Source: Actinomycetota bacterium
Lineage (GTDB): Bacteria > Actinomycetota > Actinomycetes > Streptosporangiales > Streptosporangiaceae
DNA: 16,589 nt
Direction of reading: 5' to 3'
NCBI GenBank assembly: GCA_003168295.1
Contig: PMST01000709.1
Location: 16,839 to 33,427 of the forward strand
The stretch's first letter is position 1. Every line of letters starts with the position of its first letter. A program made the position numbers and the translations under genes. Shown here piece after piece: positions 1 through 7,189 of the stretch. The notes beneath the pieces are model-generated. The model had not been told where the DNA came from and searched no databases. It saw only the letters and a program-made list of their open reading frames with translations.

Positions 1-294
1 CCCGACATGGCGTTCTCGGTGGAGGCTGAGGTGTACATCGCGACGTACGTCATCTACACCGACCCGGCTGACGACGCGCGGTACGCCGAGTGGGTTCACC
101 GCCGGACCGCGAGGCTGGCGGCCCATGGTACCGGCGTCTACCTGGGCGACACCGACTTCACCCGGCGGCAGGACCGGTTCCTGTCGGACAGCGCGTACCG
201 CCGTCTGGCGCAGATCCGCGCGGTGCGCGACCCGTCTAGCCGTTTCGTTTCGTACCTTACGTCTGACCCGGCCAGGCTGAACGTCCATGGCTGA
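1..294 (+). CDS. FAD-binding oxidoreductase, C-terminal end (gene cut by window edge)
   Basis: The frame is open from base 1, so the methionine at base 7 is probably internal and the gene starts upstream of the window. The visible ~97 residues carry a stretch reading YLGDTDF, then RRLAQIRAVRDPSSRF. This resembles the C-terminal segment of berberine-bridge/VAO-type flavoproteins, where a conserved arginine-leucine helix is followed by a 'DP..rF' turn near the end of the chain. No FAD-binding PP-loop is visible because it would lie upstream. The stop codon overlaps the next gene by 8 bases, so the two are probably co-transcribed and translationally coupled. Seen: open frame, overlap and the motif. 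Inferred: the flavoprotein family. The substrate is unknown. Confidence 0.65.
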   Translation, partial: PDMAFSVEAEVYIATYVIYTDPADDARYAEWVHRRTARLAAHGTGVYLGDTDFTRRQDRFLSDSAYRRLAQIRAVRDPSSRFVSYLTSDPARLNVHG

Positions 295-1324
295 CCAGGG
301 CGCCGTCGCGGCCCGGCTCGACCACGTCGGGCTGGCGGTCGCCAACCTCGAGGCAGCCGCCGCGTGGTTCTGCGATGTGTTCGGGCTGGTACCGGAGCTC
401 ACGCTCCGGGTCGACGCGATCGACCTGAGCATCGCGATGCTCATCCACCCGTCCCATGGCTACCGGCTGGAGCTGCTGCACCGGCCCGGTTCTGCGCCGG
501 ACGACAAACCGGGGACTCCGGCGCAAGCCGCGCTGCGCGAGGGGTACGGGCACGTCGCGTTCGACGTGGCTGACCTCGACGCAGGATACGACCGTGCCGT
601 CGGCCGCGGAGCGCGACCGGTCATGCCGCCGGGGCCGTCTCCGGAACCCGGGGTGCGGATGGCCTTCGTCGCCGATCCGGAGGGCAACCTGATCGAGCTG
701 CTGCACCGGCCGGCGTTAGGCGCGGCCTGCCCGGCGGCCGAGGACGAACTTCTCGGTGGGCTGCGTCGGCAGCGTGGTGGTGCCGTCGTGCGCGGACCCT
801 GCTTCGTTGGTCACCGCCGGGATCGCGAAGTACTGGAAGGTGATCGTGGTCTCCCCGGGGCGGTGGCCGGGGTCGACGTCGAAGATCGAGTAGCCGTAGC
901 CGTAGCCGTAGGCGTCGGTCGGGTTGATGGCAGCGGACCAGGGAGCGTCCTCGACCGAGTCGGCGCCGTTCTTGGAGAACCCGGTTGCCTCGGTCCCGAC
1001 GACGGCGTTCCGCGTGGTGACGACCTTGGCCTGCGGCTTGTCGCCCGCCGTGTCCGTGCCGTAGGTGTTGGTCGGCCCGTTGGTGCCGCCGCCGCCGAGC
1101 ACCAGGTATACGGTGCCCTCCCCGGTGTTCCACGCCGGGGTGCCGTTGACCTCGTACGGCTCGGTGGTGACCACCGACGGGCGCCGTGTGTCGACGGCCG
1201 CTCCCTTGACCTGGCCGGGGTCGGGCGCGACGACGGTGCCGAGCTCCCCGGCGACGTAGCCGCGGACCGGATAGGTGCGCTCGTAGTCGTGCTCCGCCGG
1301 GGAAAGCTCCTGATTAGGGTCTAA
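287..1324 (+). CDS. VOC/glyoxalase-fold protein with an abnormal C-terminal extension
   Basis: Residues 11-142 form one complete vicinal-oxygen-chelate unit pair. The four expected metal ligands are recognisable: His13 in LDHVGL, Glu62 in LELLHR, His89 in GYGHVAF and Glu137 in NLIELL. Families with this fold include glyoxalase I, methylmalonyl-CoA epimerase and ring-cleavage or resistance proteins; the actual substrate cannot be read here. Such proteins usually end just after the 'NLIELLHRP' segment, about residue 142. Here no stop occurs and the frame continues for ~200 low-complexity Arg/Gly/Val-rich residues antisense to a phosphatase remnant. The tail is therefore probably a product of stop loss at a recombination junction near base 713. 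A TAG lies one base out of frame at 717-719. The start ATG overlaps the preceding flavoprotein stop, suggesting an operon. Confidence is high for residues 1-142 and low that the tail is functional. Confidence 0.7.
   Translation: MADQGAVAARLDHVGLAVANLEAAAAWFCDVFGLVPELTLRVDAIDLSIAMLIHPSHGYRLELLHRPGSAPDDKPGTPAQAALREGYGHVAFDVADLDAGYDRAVGRGARPVMPPGPSPEPGVRMAFVADPEGNLIELLHRPALGAACPAAEDELLGGLRRQRGGAVVRGPCFVGHRRDREVLEGDRGLPGAVAGVDVEDRVAVAVAVGVGRVDGSGPGSVLDRVGAVLGEPGCLGPDDGVPRGDDLGLRLVARRVRAVGVGRPVGAAAAEHQVYGALPGVPRRGAVDLVRLGGDHRRAPCVDGRSLDLAGVGRDDGAELPGDVAADRIGALVVVLRRGKLLIRV
716..1295 (-). pseudogene. Purple-acid-phosphatase-like metallophosphoesterase, 3' remnant
   Basis: Read on the minus strand, the segment from about 1295 to the TAA at 716-718 encodes ~190 residues matching the C-terminal third of actinomycete secreted metallophosphoesterases. 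It begins EHDYERTYPVRG, followed by GTVYLVLGGGGTN, EDAPWSA and FDVDPGHRPGETTI, and ends near EKFVLGRR. In intact relatives the first motif is normally preceded by a metal-binding His-Asp (HDHDYER). Here the similarity stops exactly before that motif, and the frame meets a TAA at 1343-1345 in an AT-rich junction. The N-terminal domains, signal peptide and most metal ligands are absent, so this is a truncated remnant. A GTG at 1174 could start a 152-residue ORF, but it would lack the catalytic centre. It lies wholly antisense to the VOC tail. Family assignment is from recognised motifs. Confidence 0.72.
891..911. repeat. 6-bp tandem repeat (tagccg, 3.5 copies)
   Basis: The unit tagccg occurs three times in a row followed by tag. 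On the minus strand it encodes alternating Tyr-Gly in the phosphatase remnant, where relatives usually have a single YGF/YGI. It looks like slippage expansion in a sequence no longer under coding constraint. Confidence 0.7.
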
Positions 1325-1397
1325 GTCGAGTATTCCTATCGATTATCCTGGCTATGTGCTCGGCATGCATCGTCGGTAGCGACTGGGAGTCAATGAC

Positions 1398-2474
1398 GTG
1401 AGCCTGGAATTCCTCTGGTACATCCCGAATACCGTCGAGGCCGGCCATCGCGGCGACGACGAGGCAAACAAGTGGACGAGCCTGGACTTGTCCGCCGAAC
1501 TCGCGCAGAGCGCCGAGGACCACGGCTGGGGCGGGGCGCTGCTCGGCACGGGCTGGGGTCGTCCCGACACGTTCACCGTCGCCACCTCGCTGGCGGCCCG
1601 CACGACCAGGTTCAAGCCGCTGATCGCGATCCGGCCGGGCTACTGGCAGCCGGCCCACTTTGCCAGCGCGGCCGCGACACTCGACCAGCTGAGCAGGGGA
1701 CGCGTCCTGGTCAACATCGTGAGCGGCCAGGACAACCTCGCGGCGTACGGCGACACCGAGGGCGATCAAGCCGAACGCTACACCAGGACCAGGGAGTTCA
1801 TGCAGATCGTCCGGCGGCTGTGGACCGAGGAAGGCGTTACGTTCCGGGGCCGGTACTTCACGGTCGAAGGGTCGACGCTGAGCCTGCGGCCTTACGGAGC
1901 CGAGGACGGCCGGCACCCGCGGCTCTACTTCGGCGGTGCCTCGGCCGCGGCCGAGCAGGTCTCGGCCGCCGAGGCCGATGTTCAGCTCTTCTGGGGCGAG
2001 CCGCTGGATGGCGTCGCCGAGCGGATCGACAGGCTCAAGGCACTGACCCGGTCCCTCGGCCGGGCGCACGCGCCGCTGGAGTTCGGGCTGCGCATCACCA
2101 CGCTGGTCCGCGACACTACAGAGGAAGCCTGGCGCGATGCCGAGGCGAAGGTGGCCCAGATGGCGGCGAGCGCCGGGAAGAACCTCAACGACGGCCATCA
2201 GCGCAAGGCCGTCGGCCAGGCCCGGCTCCTCGACCTGGCGGAGCGGGGCGAGGTGCTCGACTCCTGCCTCTACACCACTCCCGGCAAGTTCGGCGCAGGC
2301 GGCGCGTGGACTACCTGGCTGGTCGGCAGCCACGACGAGGTGGGCGCGGCGCTCCGGAAGTATCAGGACCTCGGCATCACCCATTTCGTGCTGTCCGACA
2401 CCCCCTACCGGCACGAAGTGGTCCGCGTCGGCGACCAGTTGCTCAGCCGGCTGCGCGACCCGGTCGCCGCCTGA
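1398..2474 (+). CDS. LLM-class flavin-dependent monooxygenase, alkanesulfonate monooxygenase (SsuD)-like
   Basis: This 358-residue protein aligns along its whole length with the SsuD type of the bacterial luciferase-like (LLM) family, which uses FMNH2 from a separate reductase to oxidise substrates such as alkanesulfonates. Recognisable segments in order are LIAIRPGYWQP (residues 75-85), ATLDQLSRGRVLVNIVSG (93-110), a REFMQIVRRLW helix, LYFGGASAAAEQ (177-187), FWGEP (198-202), and near the end AGGAWTTWLVGSHDEV plus YQDLGITHFVLSDTP. The terminal 'GYPHLEE' typical of SsuD is replaced by DTPYRHE, so substrate range may differ. The GTG start at 1398 is chosen because gggag sits 8 bases upstream and the protein begins in register with the family. 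No ssuABC transporter or flavin reductase is adjacent, so a role in sulfonate use is not supported by context. Confidence 0.88.
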   Translation: MSLEFLWYIPNTVEAGHRGDDEANKWTSLDLSAELAQSAEDHGWGGALLGTGWGRPDTFTVATSLAARTTRFKPLIAIRPGYWQPAHFASAAATLDQLSRGRVLVNIVSGQDNLAAYGDTEGDQAERYTRTREFMQIVRRLWTEEGVTFRGRYFTVEGSTLSLRPYGAEDGRHPRLYFGGASAAAEQVSAAEADVQLFWGEPLDGVAERIDRLKALTRSLGRAHAPLEFGLRITTLVRDTTEEAWRDAEAKVAQMAASAGKNLNDGHQRKAVGQARLLDLAERGEVLDSCLYTTPGKFGAGGAWTTWLVGSHDEVGAALRKYQDLGITHFVLSDTPYRHEVVRVGDQLLSRLRDPVAA

Positions 2475-2787
2475 AGGCCTGTAACCACACCGTACGCAGA
2501 TACCACCTACTCGCGAATTGGGGCTTAGTGTCCGAATTGACGTTGACAAGTGGCATACCTATTGACGAAGACGGCGCGCCGGAGGCCATCCGCACGCTGG
2601 ACCTAGAGGTTGCCTAGCACGCCGCTGCCTGCGGTTACCGGTGCACGTCTGGTCAAGGCGCTCCCAGGGCGCCGGGCCGGCGGCCCAGTTGGCTGAACGG
2701 GGCAGGTACGCCTCGCCGGATAGAGCGGCGCTAGCGGGCGGGCCCACGTCCCAGGTTGCTTGATGCGGTGATGTGTACGGTTTAACC
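2475..2787. other. Intergenic region between monooxygenase and PH-domain operon
   Basis: About 310 bases without a convincing gene. Two overlapping -35-like words (TTGACG at 2537, TTGACA at 2543) are present, but no good -10 follows at the right distance. A small perfect inverted repeat, GGGCC-GGC-GGCCC, lies at 2674-2686 without a T-run. An out-of-frame stretch at about 2571-2617 reads like the phantom peptides produced by translating tRNA genes, but the T-loop bases are not conserved, so I do not call a tRNA. Confidence 0.4.
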
Positions 2788-3267
2788 ATGGCTGTCAACG
2801 CATCGCCCGGCTGGATGGTCCCTTCGGCGCGGCTATGGCGGATGCGGCTGACCCAGGTGGCCGCGGCCGGGCCGGTCCTCGTCGTGATCGCGGGCGTTGC
2901 GGCCGGAATTTGGGTTGGAGCGTGGGCCGCGGCTGCCGCCGCGGCGGTCGTGACGGTGGCCGCCGGCAGCGTTTTGTGGGTCGAGCGCCGCCGCTACCTG
3001 GCCTGGGCGTATCGCGAACGGGAAGAGGACTTGATCGTGTCGCGCGGCGTGCTCGTCCGCCGGGTTTCCGTAGTGCCGTATGGGCGGATGCAGTTCGTCG
3101 AGGTCACGGCGGGACCGTTCGAGCGTGTTTTCCGCCTGGCCACGGTGCAGTTGCATACGGCGGCCGCCGCGAGCGACGCCCGGATACCTGGTCTTGAGCG
3201 GGACGAAGCCGCGCGGCTGCGGGACCGCCTCGCCATACTCGGCGAGGCAAGGGCCTCCGGCCTGTGA
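2788..3267 (+). CDS. PH domain-containing (bPH2, YdbS-like) membrane protein
   Basis: A 159-residue protein with two adjacent hydrophobic segments (about residues 26-44 and 46-65) followed by a bacterial PH-like domain (about 71-150). That domain has the family pattern: SRGVLVRR, then VVPYGRMQFVEVTAGPFERVFRLATVQLHT. This is the YdbS/DUF304 organisation: a membrane hairpin carrying a cytoplasmic PH fold. In Bacillus subtilis the YdbS-YdbT pair contributes to resistance to certain bacteriocins; whether that holds here is unknown. I prefer the ATG at 2788 because the family usually starts a short distance before the first membrane segment. An in-frame GTG at 2773 would add five residues, and neither start has a clear ribosome binding site. 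It overlaps the next gene by four bases (GTGA), so the two form a translationally coupled operon. Confidence 0.8.
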   Translation: MAVNASPGWMVPSARLWRMRLTQVAAAGPVLVVIAGVAAGIWVGAWAAAAAAAVVTVAAGSVLWVERRRYLAWAYREREEDLIVSRGVLVRRVSVVPYGRMQFVEVTAGPFERVFRLATVQLHTAAAASDARIPGLERDEAARLRDRLAILGEARASGL

Positions 3268-4589
3268 CCGAGGACCCCGAGCACGCGAGAAGCACCGAGG
3301 ACGCCGGGGCCGCCGCCGGGGCCGGCTGGCATCGCCTGCACCCGCTGTCTCCTCTGATCAATGCGGGCCGCCTGCTGTCTGGCGTGGTCGGCATCTTCGC
3401 CCTGAGCCTGGTGACGGCCGGCAACTATAGGGACTACCTCTACCAGCTGATCGTGGCCGCTGGGCTCGTGGTCACTGGTTTCATCCGGTGGCTCGTCACC
3501 CGATGGAAGCTGGACGGCGCTACGCTGCGCATCGAGACCGGCTTGCTGCGCCGGGATTCTCGCCAGCTCCCGATGACCAGGATCCAGGCGGTCGACGTGG
3601 TGCGGCCGTTCCTGGCGCGCGTCCTTGGCCTGGCGGCCCTGCGGATCAGGCTGGCCGGCGCCGGGCACGCGGGTGACCGGCTGGCCTACCTGACCGTCAG
3701 CGAGGCCGCCGGGCTGCGAGCCACGCTGCTGGCCGGCCAGCACGGTCTTGATCCGGCCACCCCAGAGCCCGCCGAACTGCCGCTGATCACCGTGCCCGCA
3801 GGCCGGGTGATCGGTGCGACGTTGCTGCGGGCCGCGCCTAGGTTCCTGGCCCTGGTGGTGATCGCCGCGGTCGCCGCCGCGGCCGCTCCCGTTTTGTTCC
3901 TCGCATCGGAGTCCACCCTTGGCCTGATCGCGCTCGGGCTCCTGACCAGGACATGGAGGCAGGTGACGGGCCGCTACGGCTTTACGGTCGCCACCTCACC
4001 CGACGGGATACGGATCCGCCGGGGGCTGCTGAGCACGGTGGCCGAGACCATTCCTTTCCGCCGGGTCCAGGCGGTGCGCCTCGCACAGCCGCTGCTGTGG
4101 CGTCCGTTCGGCTGGTGCAGGCTGGTGGTTGACGTGGCGGGCGTGGCAGGACGGGACTCCGGGCCTAAGTCCGGCGGCCTTACTAAGACCCTGCTCCCGG
4201 TGGGCTACATGAACGAGGCACAGCACCTGGTCGGGCTGGTCTTCGGTCCTGAGTTGCCGGAACTGACCAAGCCGCCGAAACGTGCGCGTTTCAAGGCACC
4301 GCTGAGCTACCACTTCCTCGCCGCCGGGCATAACCAGGAGATGGCAGTAACGGTCACCGGACGGGTATGCAAGAAGACCGTTTTTATGAGACTGGAAAAA
4401 CTGCAGAGCGTCCGGTTGACCCGAGGGCCGGTACAGCGCAGGCTGTCGCTCGCCTCGGTGCACGGCGATGCCGCCGGGCGGCGGGCACACGCTCTCTTCT
4501 CCGATCGTCATGCGGACCAGGCGCGGGGGCTCCTCGACGAACTCGCCGACCTCAGCCGGAGTGCTCGTAGCGCGGAAAGTTCCAGCTGA
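3264..4589 (+). CDS. Multi-PH-domain (bPH2, YdbT-like) membrane protein
   Basis: A 441-residue partner of the preceding gene. Hydrophobic segments lie at about residues 36-52, 57-78 and 193-228 (the last long enough for two passes). Three bPH2 units are visible by their repeated signature of a basic strand, a Gly-Leu turn and an 'R-x-Q-x-V' strand: RIETGLLRRDSRQLPMTRIQ (89-108), RIRRGLLSTVAETIPFRRVQ (250-269) and VCKKTVFMRLEKLQSVRLTR (368-387). This is the usual YdbT layout: membrane hairpin, PH, membrane hairpin, PH, PH. The GTG start overlaps the TGA of the upstream gene. The pair probably forms a membrane complex. A role in envelope stress or bacteriocin tolerance is inferred only from Bacillus work. 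The serine-rich tail has no recognised function. Confidence 0.85.
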   Translation: MTEDPEHARSTEDAGAAAGAGWHRLHPLSPLINAGRLLSGVVGIFALSLVTAGNYRDYLYQLIVAAGLVVTGFIRWLVTRWKLDGATLRIETGLLRRDSRQLPMTRIQAVDVVRPFLARVLGLAALRIRLAGAGHAGDRLAYLTVSEAAGLRATLLAGQHGLDPATPEPAELPLITVPAGRVIGATLLRAAPRFLALVVIAAVAAAAAPVLFLASESTLGLIALGLLTRTWRQVTGRYGFTVATSPDGIRIRRGLLSTVAETIPFRRVQAVRLAQPLLWRPFGWCRLVVDVAGVAGRDSGPKSGGLTKTLLPVGYMNEAQHLVGLVFGPELPELTKPPKRARFKAPLSYHFLAAGHNQEMAVTVTGRVCKKTVFMRLEKLQSVRLTRGPVQRRLSLASVHGDAAGRRAHALFSDRHADQARGLLDELADLSRSARSAESSS

Positions 4590-4670
4590 GCGCATTCCCG
4601 GGGCGAAGGGGAGCTAAGCGCCAGTCGGAGCCGGCCGGCGTGATCTCGCGTTTGACGATGACCTGGGCGA

Positions 4671-4690
4671 GGGGTCTAGCCCCGGCTTTT
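4671..4690 (+). terminator. Weak intrinsic-terminator-like hairpin
   Basis: GGGG-TCTAG-CCCC followed after two bases by CTTTT, about 80 bases past the YdbT-like stop. The stem is only four G-C pairs, so this is a weak candidate for ending the PH-domain operon. The rest of the 270-base gap 4590-4859 shows nothing I recognise apart from the alternative upstream starts of the next gene. Confidence 0.3.
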
Positions 4691-4859
4691 ATCAAGTTCG
4701 TGCACTGTCTGTTACCGATGAGCGCGAAAGCGTCGAGTCGGCCGGGTAGCAGTAGCCATCGGCCTTGGCGGCGCCAAACGGGGACAGGCCAGTGTGATGA
4801 CGGCGTGGGCGGCTGTAAATCGGTTGGCTGTGCTGACGGGTGTCGTTATCGTCGCCTCC

Positions 4860-5714
4860 ATGGTCGCTTCGGAACGCCCGGATACGGTGCCTGAGGAGGT
4901 ACTCGTTGCGTTCGGGCTGGCCGGTGTCGTACCGGTGCGACTGCCGGGCGGACAGGGAACCACCTGGCTTGCCGGGCAGGTGGTGCTCAAGCCCGCCGAT
5001 TCGGCGCGGGCTGGACAATGGTTCGCCGAGGTCTACGATGCGCTGACTGGTCCTGGTTTCCGGGTGCCGCGGCCGGTCAGAGCGGTGACCGGGGACTGGG
5101 TGGCGGAGGGGTGGACGGCCTCGTGCTGGGTTTCTGGCACTGCCGCGGACTGGTCGGGTGTCTCGCCGCGCTGGCCCGGGCTGGTCGCGGTGAGCCGGGC
5201 GCTGCACGCTGCGCTGGCCGGCGTCCCGGTGCCGCCCTGGCGGGGCGCCGTCGAGAATCCGTGGACGATCGGCGATCAAGTGGCGTGGGGCGAACGTGAC
5301 CCGGGTGCGCTGCTGGACCAGGCCGCCGGGCAGCTAGCCGGGCAGGTGCGGCGGCTGCTGGCCGCGCTGCGGCCGGTTGACCTGCCGAACCAGCTCATCC
5401 ACGCGGACCTAGCTGGGAACGTCCTGTTCGCTGACGAGATGCCGCCCGCCGTCATCGACTTCTCGCCGCTGGAGAGGCCAGCCGGGCTGCCGCTCGCCAT
5501 CGCGGCGGTGGACGCGCTCCAGTGGCACCAGGCGCGGCCCGAAGTACTCGACCGGCTCGCCGGCGAGCCGGACCTCGACCAACTGCTAGCCCGTGCATTG
5601 ATATACCGCCAGATCACCGAGATCGTCAGGCACGCAGGCACGGCCGGCATCGACACAGCCGCACGGACCGGACAGCCGGTCACCGACCTGATACTGGCCA
5701 GGCTCGCCCGGTGA
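4860..5714 (+). CDS. TIGR02569-like phosphotransferase-fold protein
   Basis: This protein matches an actinobacteria-restricted family (TIGR02569) with the aminoglycoside-phosphotransferase/choline-kinase fold. From the ATG at 4860 it has 284 residues. The family pattern is clear: PEEVLVAFGLAG near the N-terminus, GGQGTTWLAGQVVLKP with Lys44 at the nucleotide-binding lysine position, RVPRPVRAV, GDQVAWGE (138-145), the catalytic-loop motif QLIHADLAGNVLF (His181, Asp183, Asn187) and VIDFSP with Asp200 as the metal-binding aspartate. The catalytic loop is compact, as in this family, compared with HGDLHPGN in classical APH enzymes. No substrate is known. The frame is open further up, with ATGs at 4794 and 4797, but those would add 21-22 hydrophobic residues not expected in the family. 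The 4860 start lacks a ribosome binding site and could be leaderless (TTGGCT and TTATCG upstream). Confidence 0.8.
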   Translation: MVASERPDTVPEEVLVAFGLAGVVPVRLPGGQGTTWLAGQVVLKPADSARAGQWFAEVYDALTGPGFRVPRPVRAVTGDWVAEGWTASCWVSGTAADWSGVSPRWPGLVAVSRALHAALAGVPVPPWRGAVENPWTIGDQVAWGERDPGALLDQAAGQLAGQVRRLLAALRPVDLPNQLIHADLAGNVLFADEMPPAVIDFSPLERPAGLPLAIAAVDALQWHQARPEVLDRLAGEPDLDQLLARALIYRQITEIVRHAGTAGIDTAARTGQPVTDLILARLAR

Positions 5715-5743
5715 GGTCGCATTCCAGACTGGAACGCCACGAC

Positions 5744-6211
5744 TTAGTGCACAAATCCGTCGGCTAACATCCGCAACCGCCGGGACGGAAGCCTGGGCCT
5801 AGACGGAAATGCGGCTTCCTGGCGGAAGGACCGTGTGACCTTCGCTCCAGGCGGGCGTGGCCCTGTCAGCACCGACCGCGATCCGCTCAACGCCGCGGAT
5901 ATGCACGCCGCCAGCCCCCGGAATGGCGTCCGCTGGTGCGGCTGCCGCGCCCGTGACTGGATGCCGGTGAGCGAGAACGTGTCAGCGCGCAGAAGCACCG
6001 TGACGCCGGAGAAGAGGCCGAGGGCCGCAGGGCTGACTGCGGCACGCGGATCGTTGCCGGCGAGCGCCGCGAGCCAGGCGTCCATTTCAGCCTGGATGCC
6101 AAGACCGGCTCGGGAACCGCGCAGCCATTCAAGCGCACCGCCAGCCCGTTCGTCCAGCAGGCGAACGGCCAGTAGACCACCTTGCGCACGTCCGCAAAGG
6201 CAGGCCGCCAC
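5744..6211 (-). CDS. Possible decayed or hypothetical protein
   Basis: A 155-residue frame that I do not recognise. Its first half (GLLAVRLLDERAGGALEWLRG, then EMDAWLAALAGNDPRAAVSPAALGLFSGVTVLLRADTFSLTG, described in pieces) has an Ala/Leu/Glu-rich helical look. The second half turns Arg/Pro/Ser-rich with poorer codon preference, as if the true end had been lost. The GTG start at 6211 has an aggag eight bases upstream. Overlapping frames on both strands look like shadows. It may be a remnant of a longer gene whose other parts lie in the surrounding 5715-6437 region, where I see nothing else convincing. Treat as tentative. Confidence 0.25.
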   Translation of the reverse strand: MAACLCGRAQGGLLAVRLLDERAGGALEWLRGSRAGLGIQAEMDAWLAALAGNDPRAAVSPAALGLFSGVTVLLRADTFSLTGIQSRARQPHQRTPFRGLAACISAALSGSRSVLTGPRPPGAKVTRSFRQEAAFPSRPRLPSRRLRMLADGFVH

Positions 6212-6437
6212 AGCTCGCGCTCCTGGCTGGCACTGCCGCCGCCCCCTAGGACCAGGTCACGGACCATGCACATGAAGTTAACGGAATGGTGCCAGTCTCC
6301 AGGAACGCGTTCACCCACGGCCGGCGGTTTAGCCACCGTTCCAGGTAACCTGGTAAACGGACGCTGGCAGCCGGCTGTCCGGGGCGTTGCTGTATACGCT
6401 AACCGCACTGCCCCCTCCTCACCACCCGGAGGTTGCC

Positions 6438-6650
6438 ATGTCGTATGTGCCACCGAATCCGCCCAACCTCGGACCGCCTCCACCGGGGCCGTACGCCAAG
6501 CACAGCGGGCCCGAAGCCACGCCGTGCACCCGTTGCGGCCACCGCGATCGTTCGCACCCCGACTCCGGTTCCTGCTCGGCCCGCGGCCGCTGGTGGCGGC
6601 GCTGTGAGTGCACGGGCTACACCGGGTTCGATGCGGACGACCCCGCTTGA
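6438..6650 (+). CDS. Small Cys/His-rich (putative zinc-binding) protein
   Basis: A 70-residue protein with a proline-rich N-terminus (PPNPPNLGPPPPGPY) and a compact cluster of Cys30-x2-Cys33-x-His35, His40, Cys46, Cys56-x-Cys58, which could bind one or two zinc ions. The C-terminus is acidic. The start is well supported: a near-ideal Shine-Dalgarno (ccggagg) ends five bases before the ATG. A -10-like TATACG at about 6392 lies some 40 bases upstream. Longer in-frame starts upstream add residues not supported by the ribosome binding site. Similar short CxxCxH proteins with GRWWRRC are, from memory, common in actinomycetes, with no assigned function. It stands alone just outside the first tRNA-derived repeat, so it may mark the edge of the core chromosome. 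Confidence 0.72.
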   Translation: MSYVPPNPPNLGPPPPGPYAKHSGPEATPCTRCGHRDRSHPDSGSCSARGRWWRRCECTGYTGFDADDPA

Positions 6651-6670
6651 CTGGCCTGCCCTAGTGAAGA

Positions 6671-6710
6671 CGCCTGGGTGGGCTCGAACCCACGATCGGC
6701 GGATTATGAG
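6671..6710 (-). repeat. tRNA-Met(CAU) 3'-half remnant, copy 1 (putative att scar)
   Basis: Read on the minus strand this gives the anticodon loop CTCATAA, the 3' anticodon strand, a variable region, and a T-arm with TTCGAG between GTGGG and CCCAC. The T-arm is one base shorter than in copy 3 and the acceptor strand differs. There is no matching 5' half: the bases before the loop do not pair properly with the 3' anticodon strand and no D-arm follows. It shares about 35 bases with copy 3 apart from one substitution and one deletion. It is not a functional tRNA. A 3' half starting at the anticodon loop is the typical footprint of tyrosine-recombinase att sites. Confidence 0.7.
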
Positions 6711-6965
6711 TCCTGCCGTGGCTGCGCAGGTAGATGACGATGGCGTCGACCACGGGCCCGGCGATCTGGCCGTCTAGCCGATCGTAGCTGTACGGGAGGT
6801 TGTGATTGCGCTCGGGCATGGGCGAAATCGTACTGTCGCGCAGCGTGCCCGGGTCCTTAAGCCTGGCGGAACTCGTCGAGGTGGCCGTCCGGCTGCCGCA
6901 GCCATCTGACGCTACTGGCGTCGGTGAACCTGACGACGGCCCCGATGACGTCCATGTCGGCACCA
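6711..6965. other. 255-bp segment between two copies of gcggattatgag
   Basis: This stretch separates the tRNA-derived sequence of copy 1 from the conserved flank of copy 2, although these two parts are directly joined at 11663-11885. It is bounded by 12-bp direct repeats (gcggattatgag at 6699-6710 and 6966-6977). On the minus strand about 6857-6961 reads as a protein-like fragment (DVIGAVVRFTDASSVRWL and QPDGHLDEF, then a TAA at 6857-6859), but no start or complete gene is present. It may be a small insert or what remains of a larger one. Confidence 0.4.
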
Positions 6966-7140
6966 GCGGATTATGAGAAGCCCGGCCCGGCGCTCCGGAC
7001 GCGCTACCTGCACGGATACCACGGATCCGCGCCACTGAAAGCTGTGATTGCACCGTTTGCACGGGTGACTCGGTCCACGAACCGGTCCACGGTCGCGGCG
7101 CTCGTGTCCGCTCATTCTGTTACTGTGCGTAACATCGCCA
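6966..7140. repeat. Conserved att-flank repeat, copy A
   Basis: Begins with gcggattatgagaag and runs through motifs shared with 11693-11885: ctacctgcacggatac, gccactga, ctcggtccacga, ccggtccacgg, gcggcgc, and tactgtgcgtaa near the end. The two copies are clearly homologous but diverged, with small length differences. Neither is a convincing gene: the minus strand gives VDRFVDRV then YPCR-stop here and VDRLVDRA then YPCR-stop in the other copy, suggestive of a shared coding tail, but this copy has an in-frame TGA. Confidence 0.65.
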
Positions 7141-7189
7141 AGAGCGTCGGGCTTACGTCCGCGGCGAACGGCGACACAGTCTGCCGCGC

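Noticed and set aside
1314..2549. Long minus-strand open frame (411 codons) across the monooxygenase
   Set aside because: Antisense shadow of a clearly recognised flavin monooxygenase in high-GC DNA, with no family motifs.
2571..2617. Out-of-frame stretch reading APEAIRTLDLEVA-stop, like a translated tRNA
   Set aside because: The T-loop bases and stems are not conserved and no cloverleaf can be drawn; too degraded to call a tRNA remnant.
1472..2617. Long +1-frame ORF inside and past the monooxygenase
   Set aside because: Arg/Gly/Pro-rich shadow frame typical of high GC content.
5835..6275. Plus-strand ORF in the 5.7-6.4 kb gap
   Set aside because: Ser/Arg/Pro-rich composition with no ribosome binding site or motifs; overlaps a somewhat better minus-strand frame.
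6671..6710. A functional tRNA-Met gene here or at 11663-11704
   Set aside because: Only the 3' half exists; the bases 5' of the anticodon loop do not pair and no D-arm or 5' acceptor strand is present.
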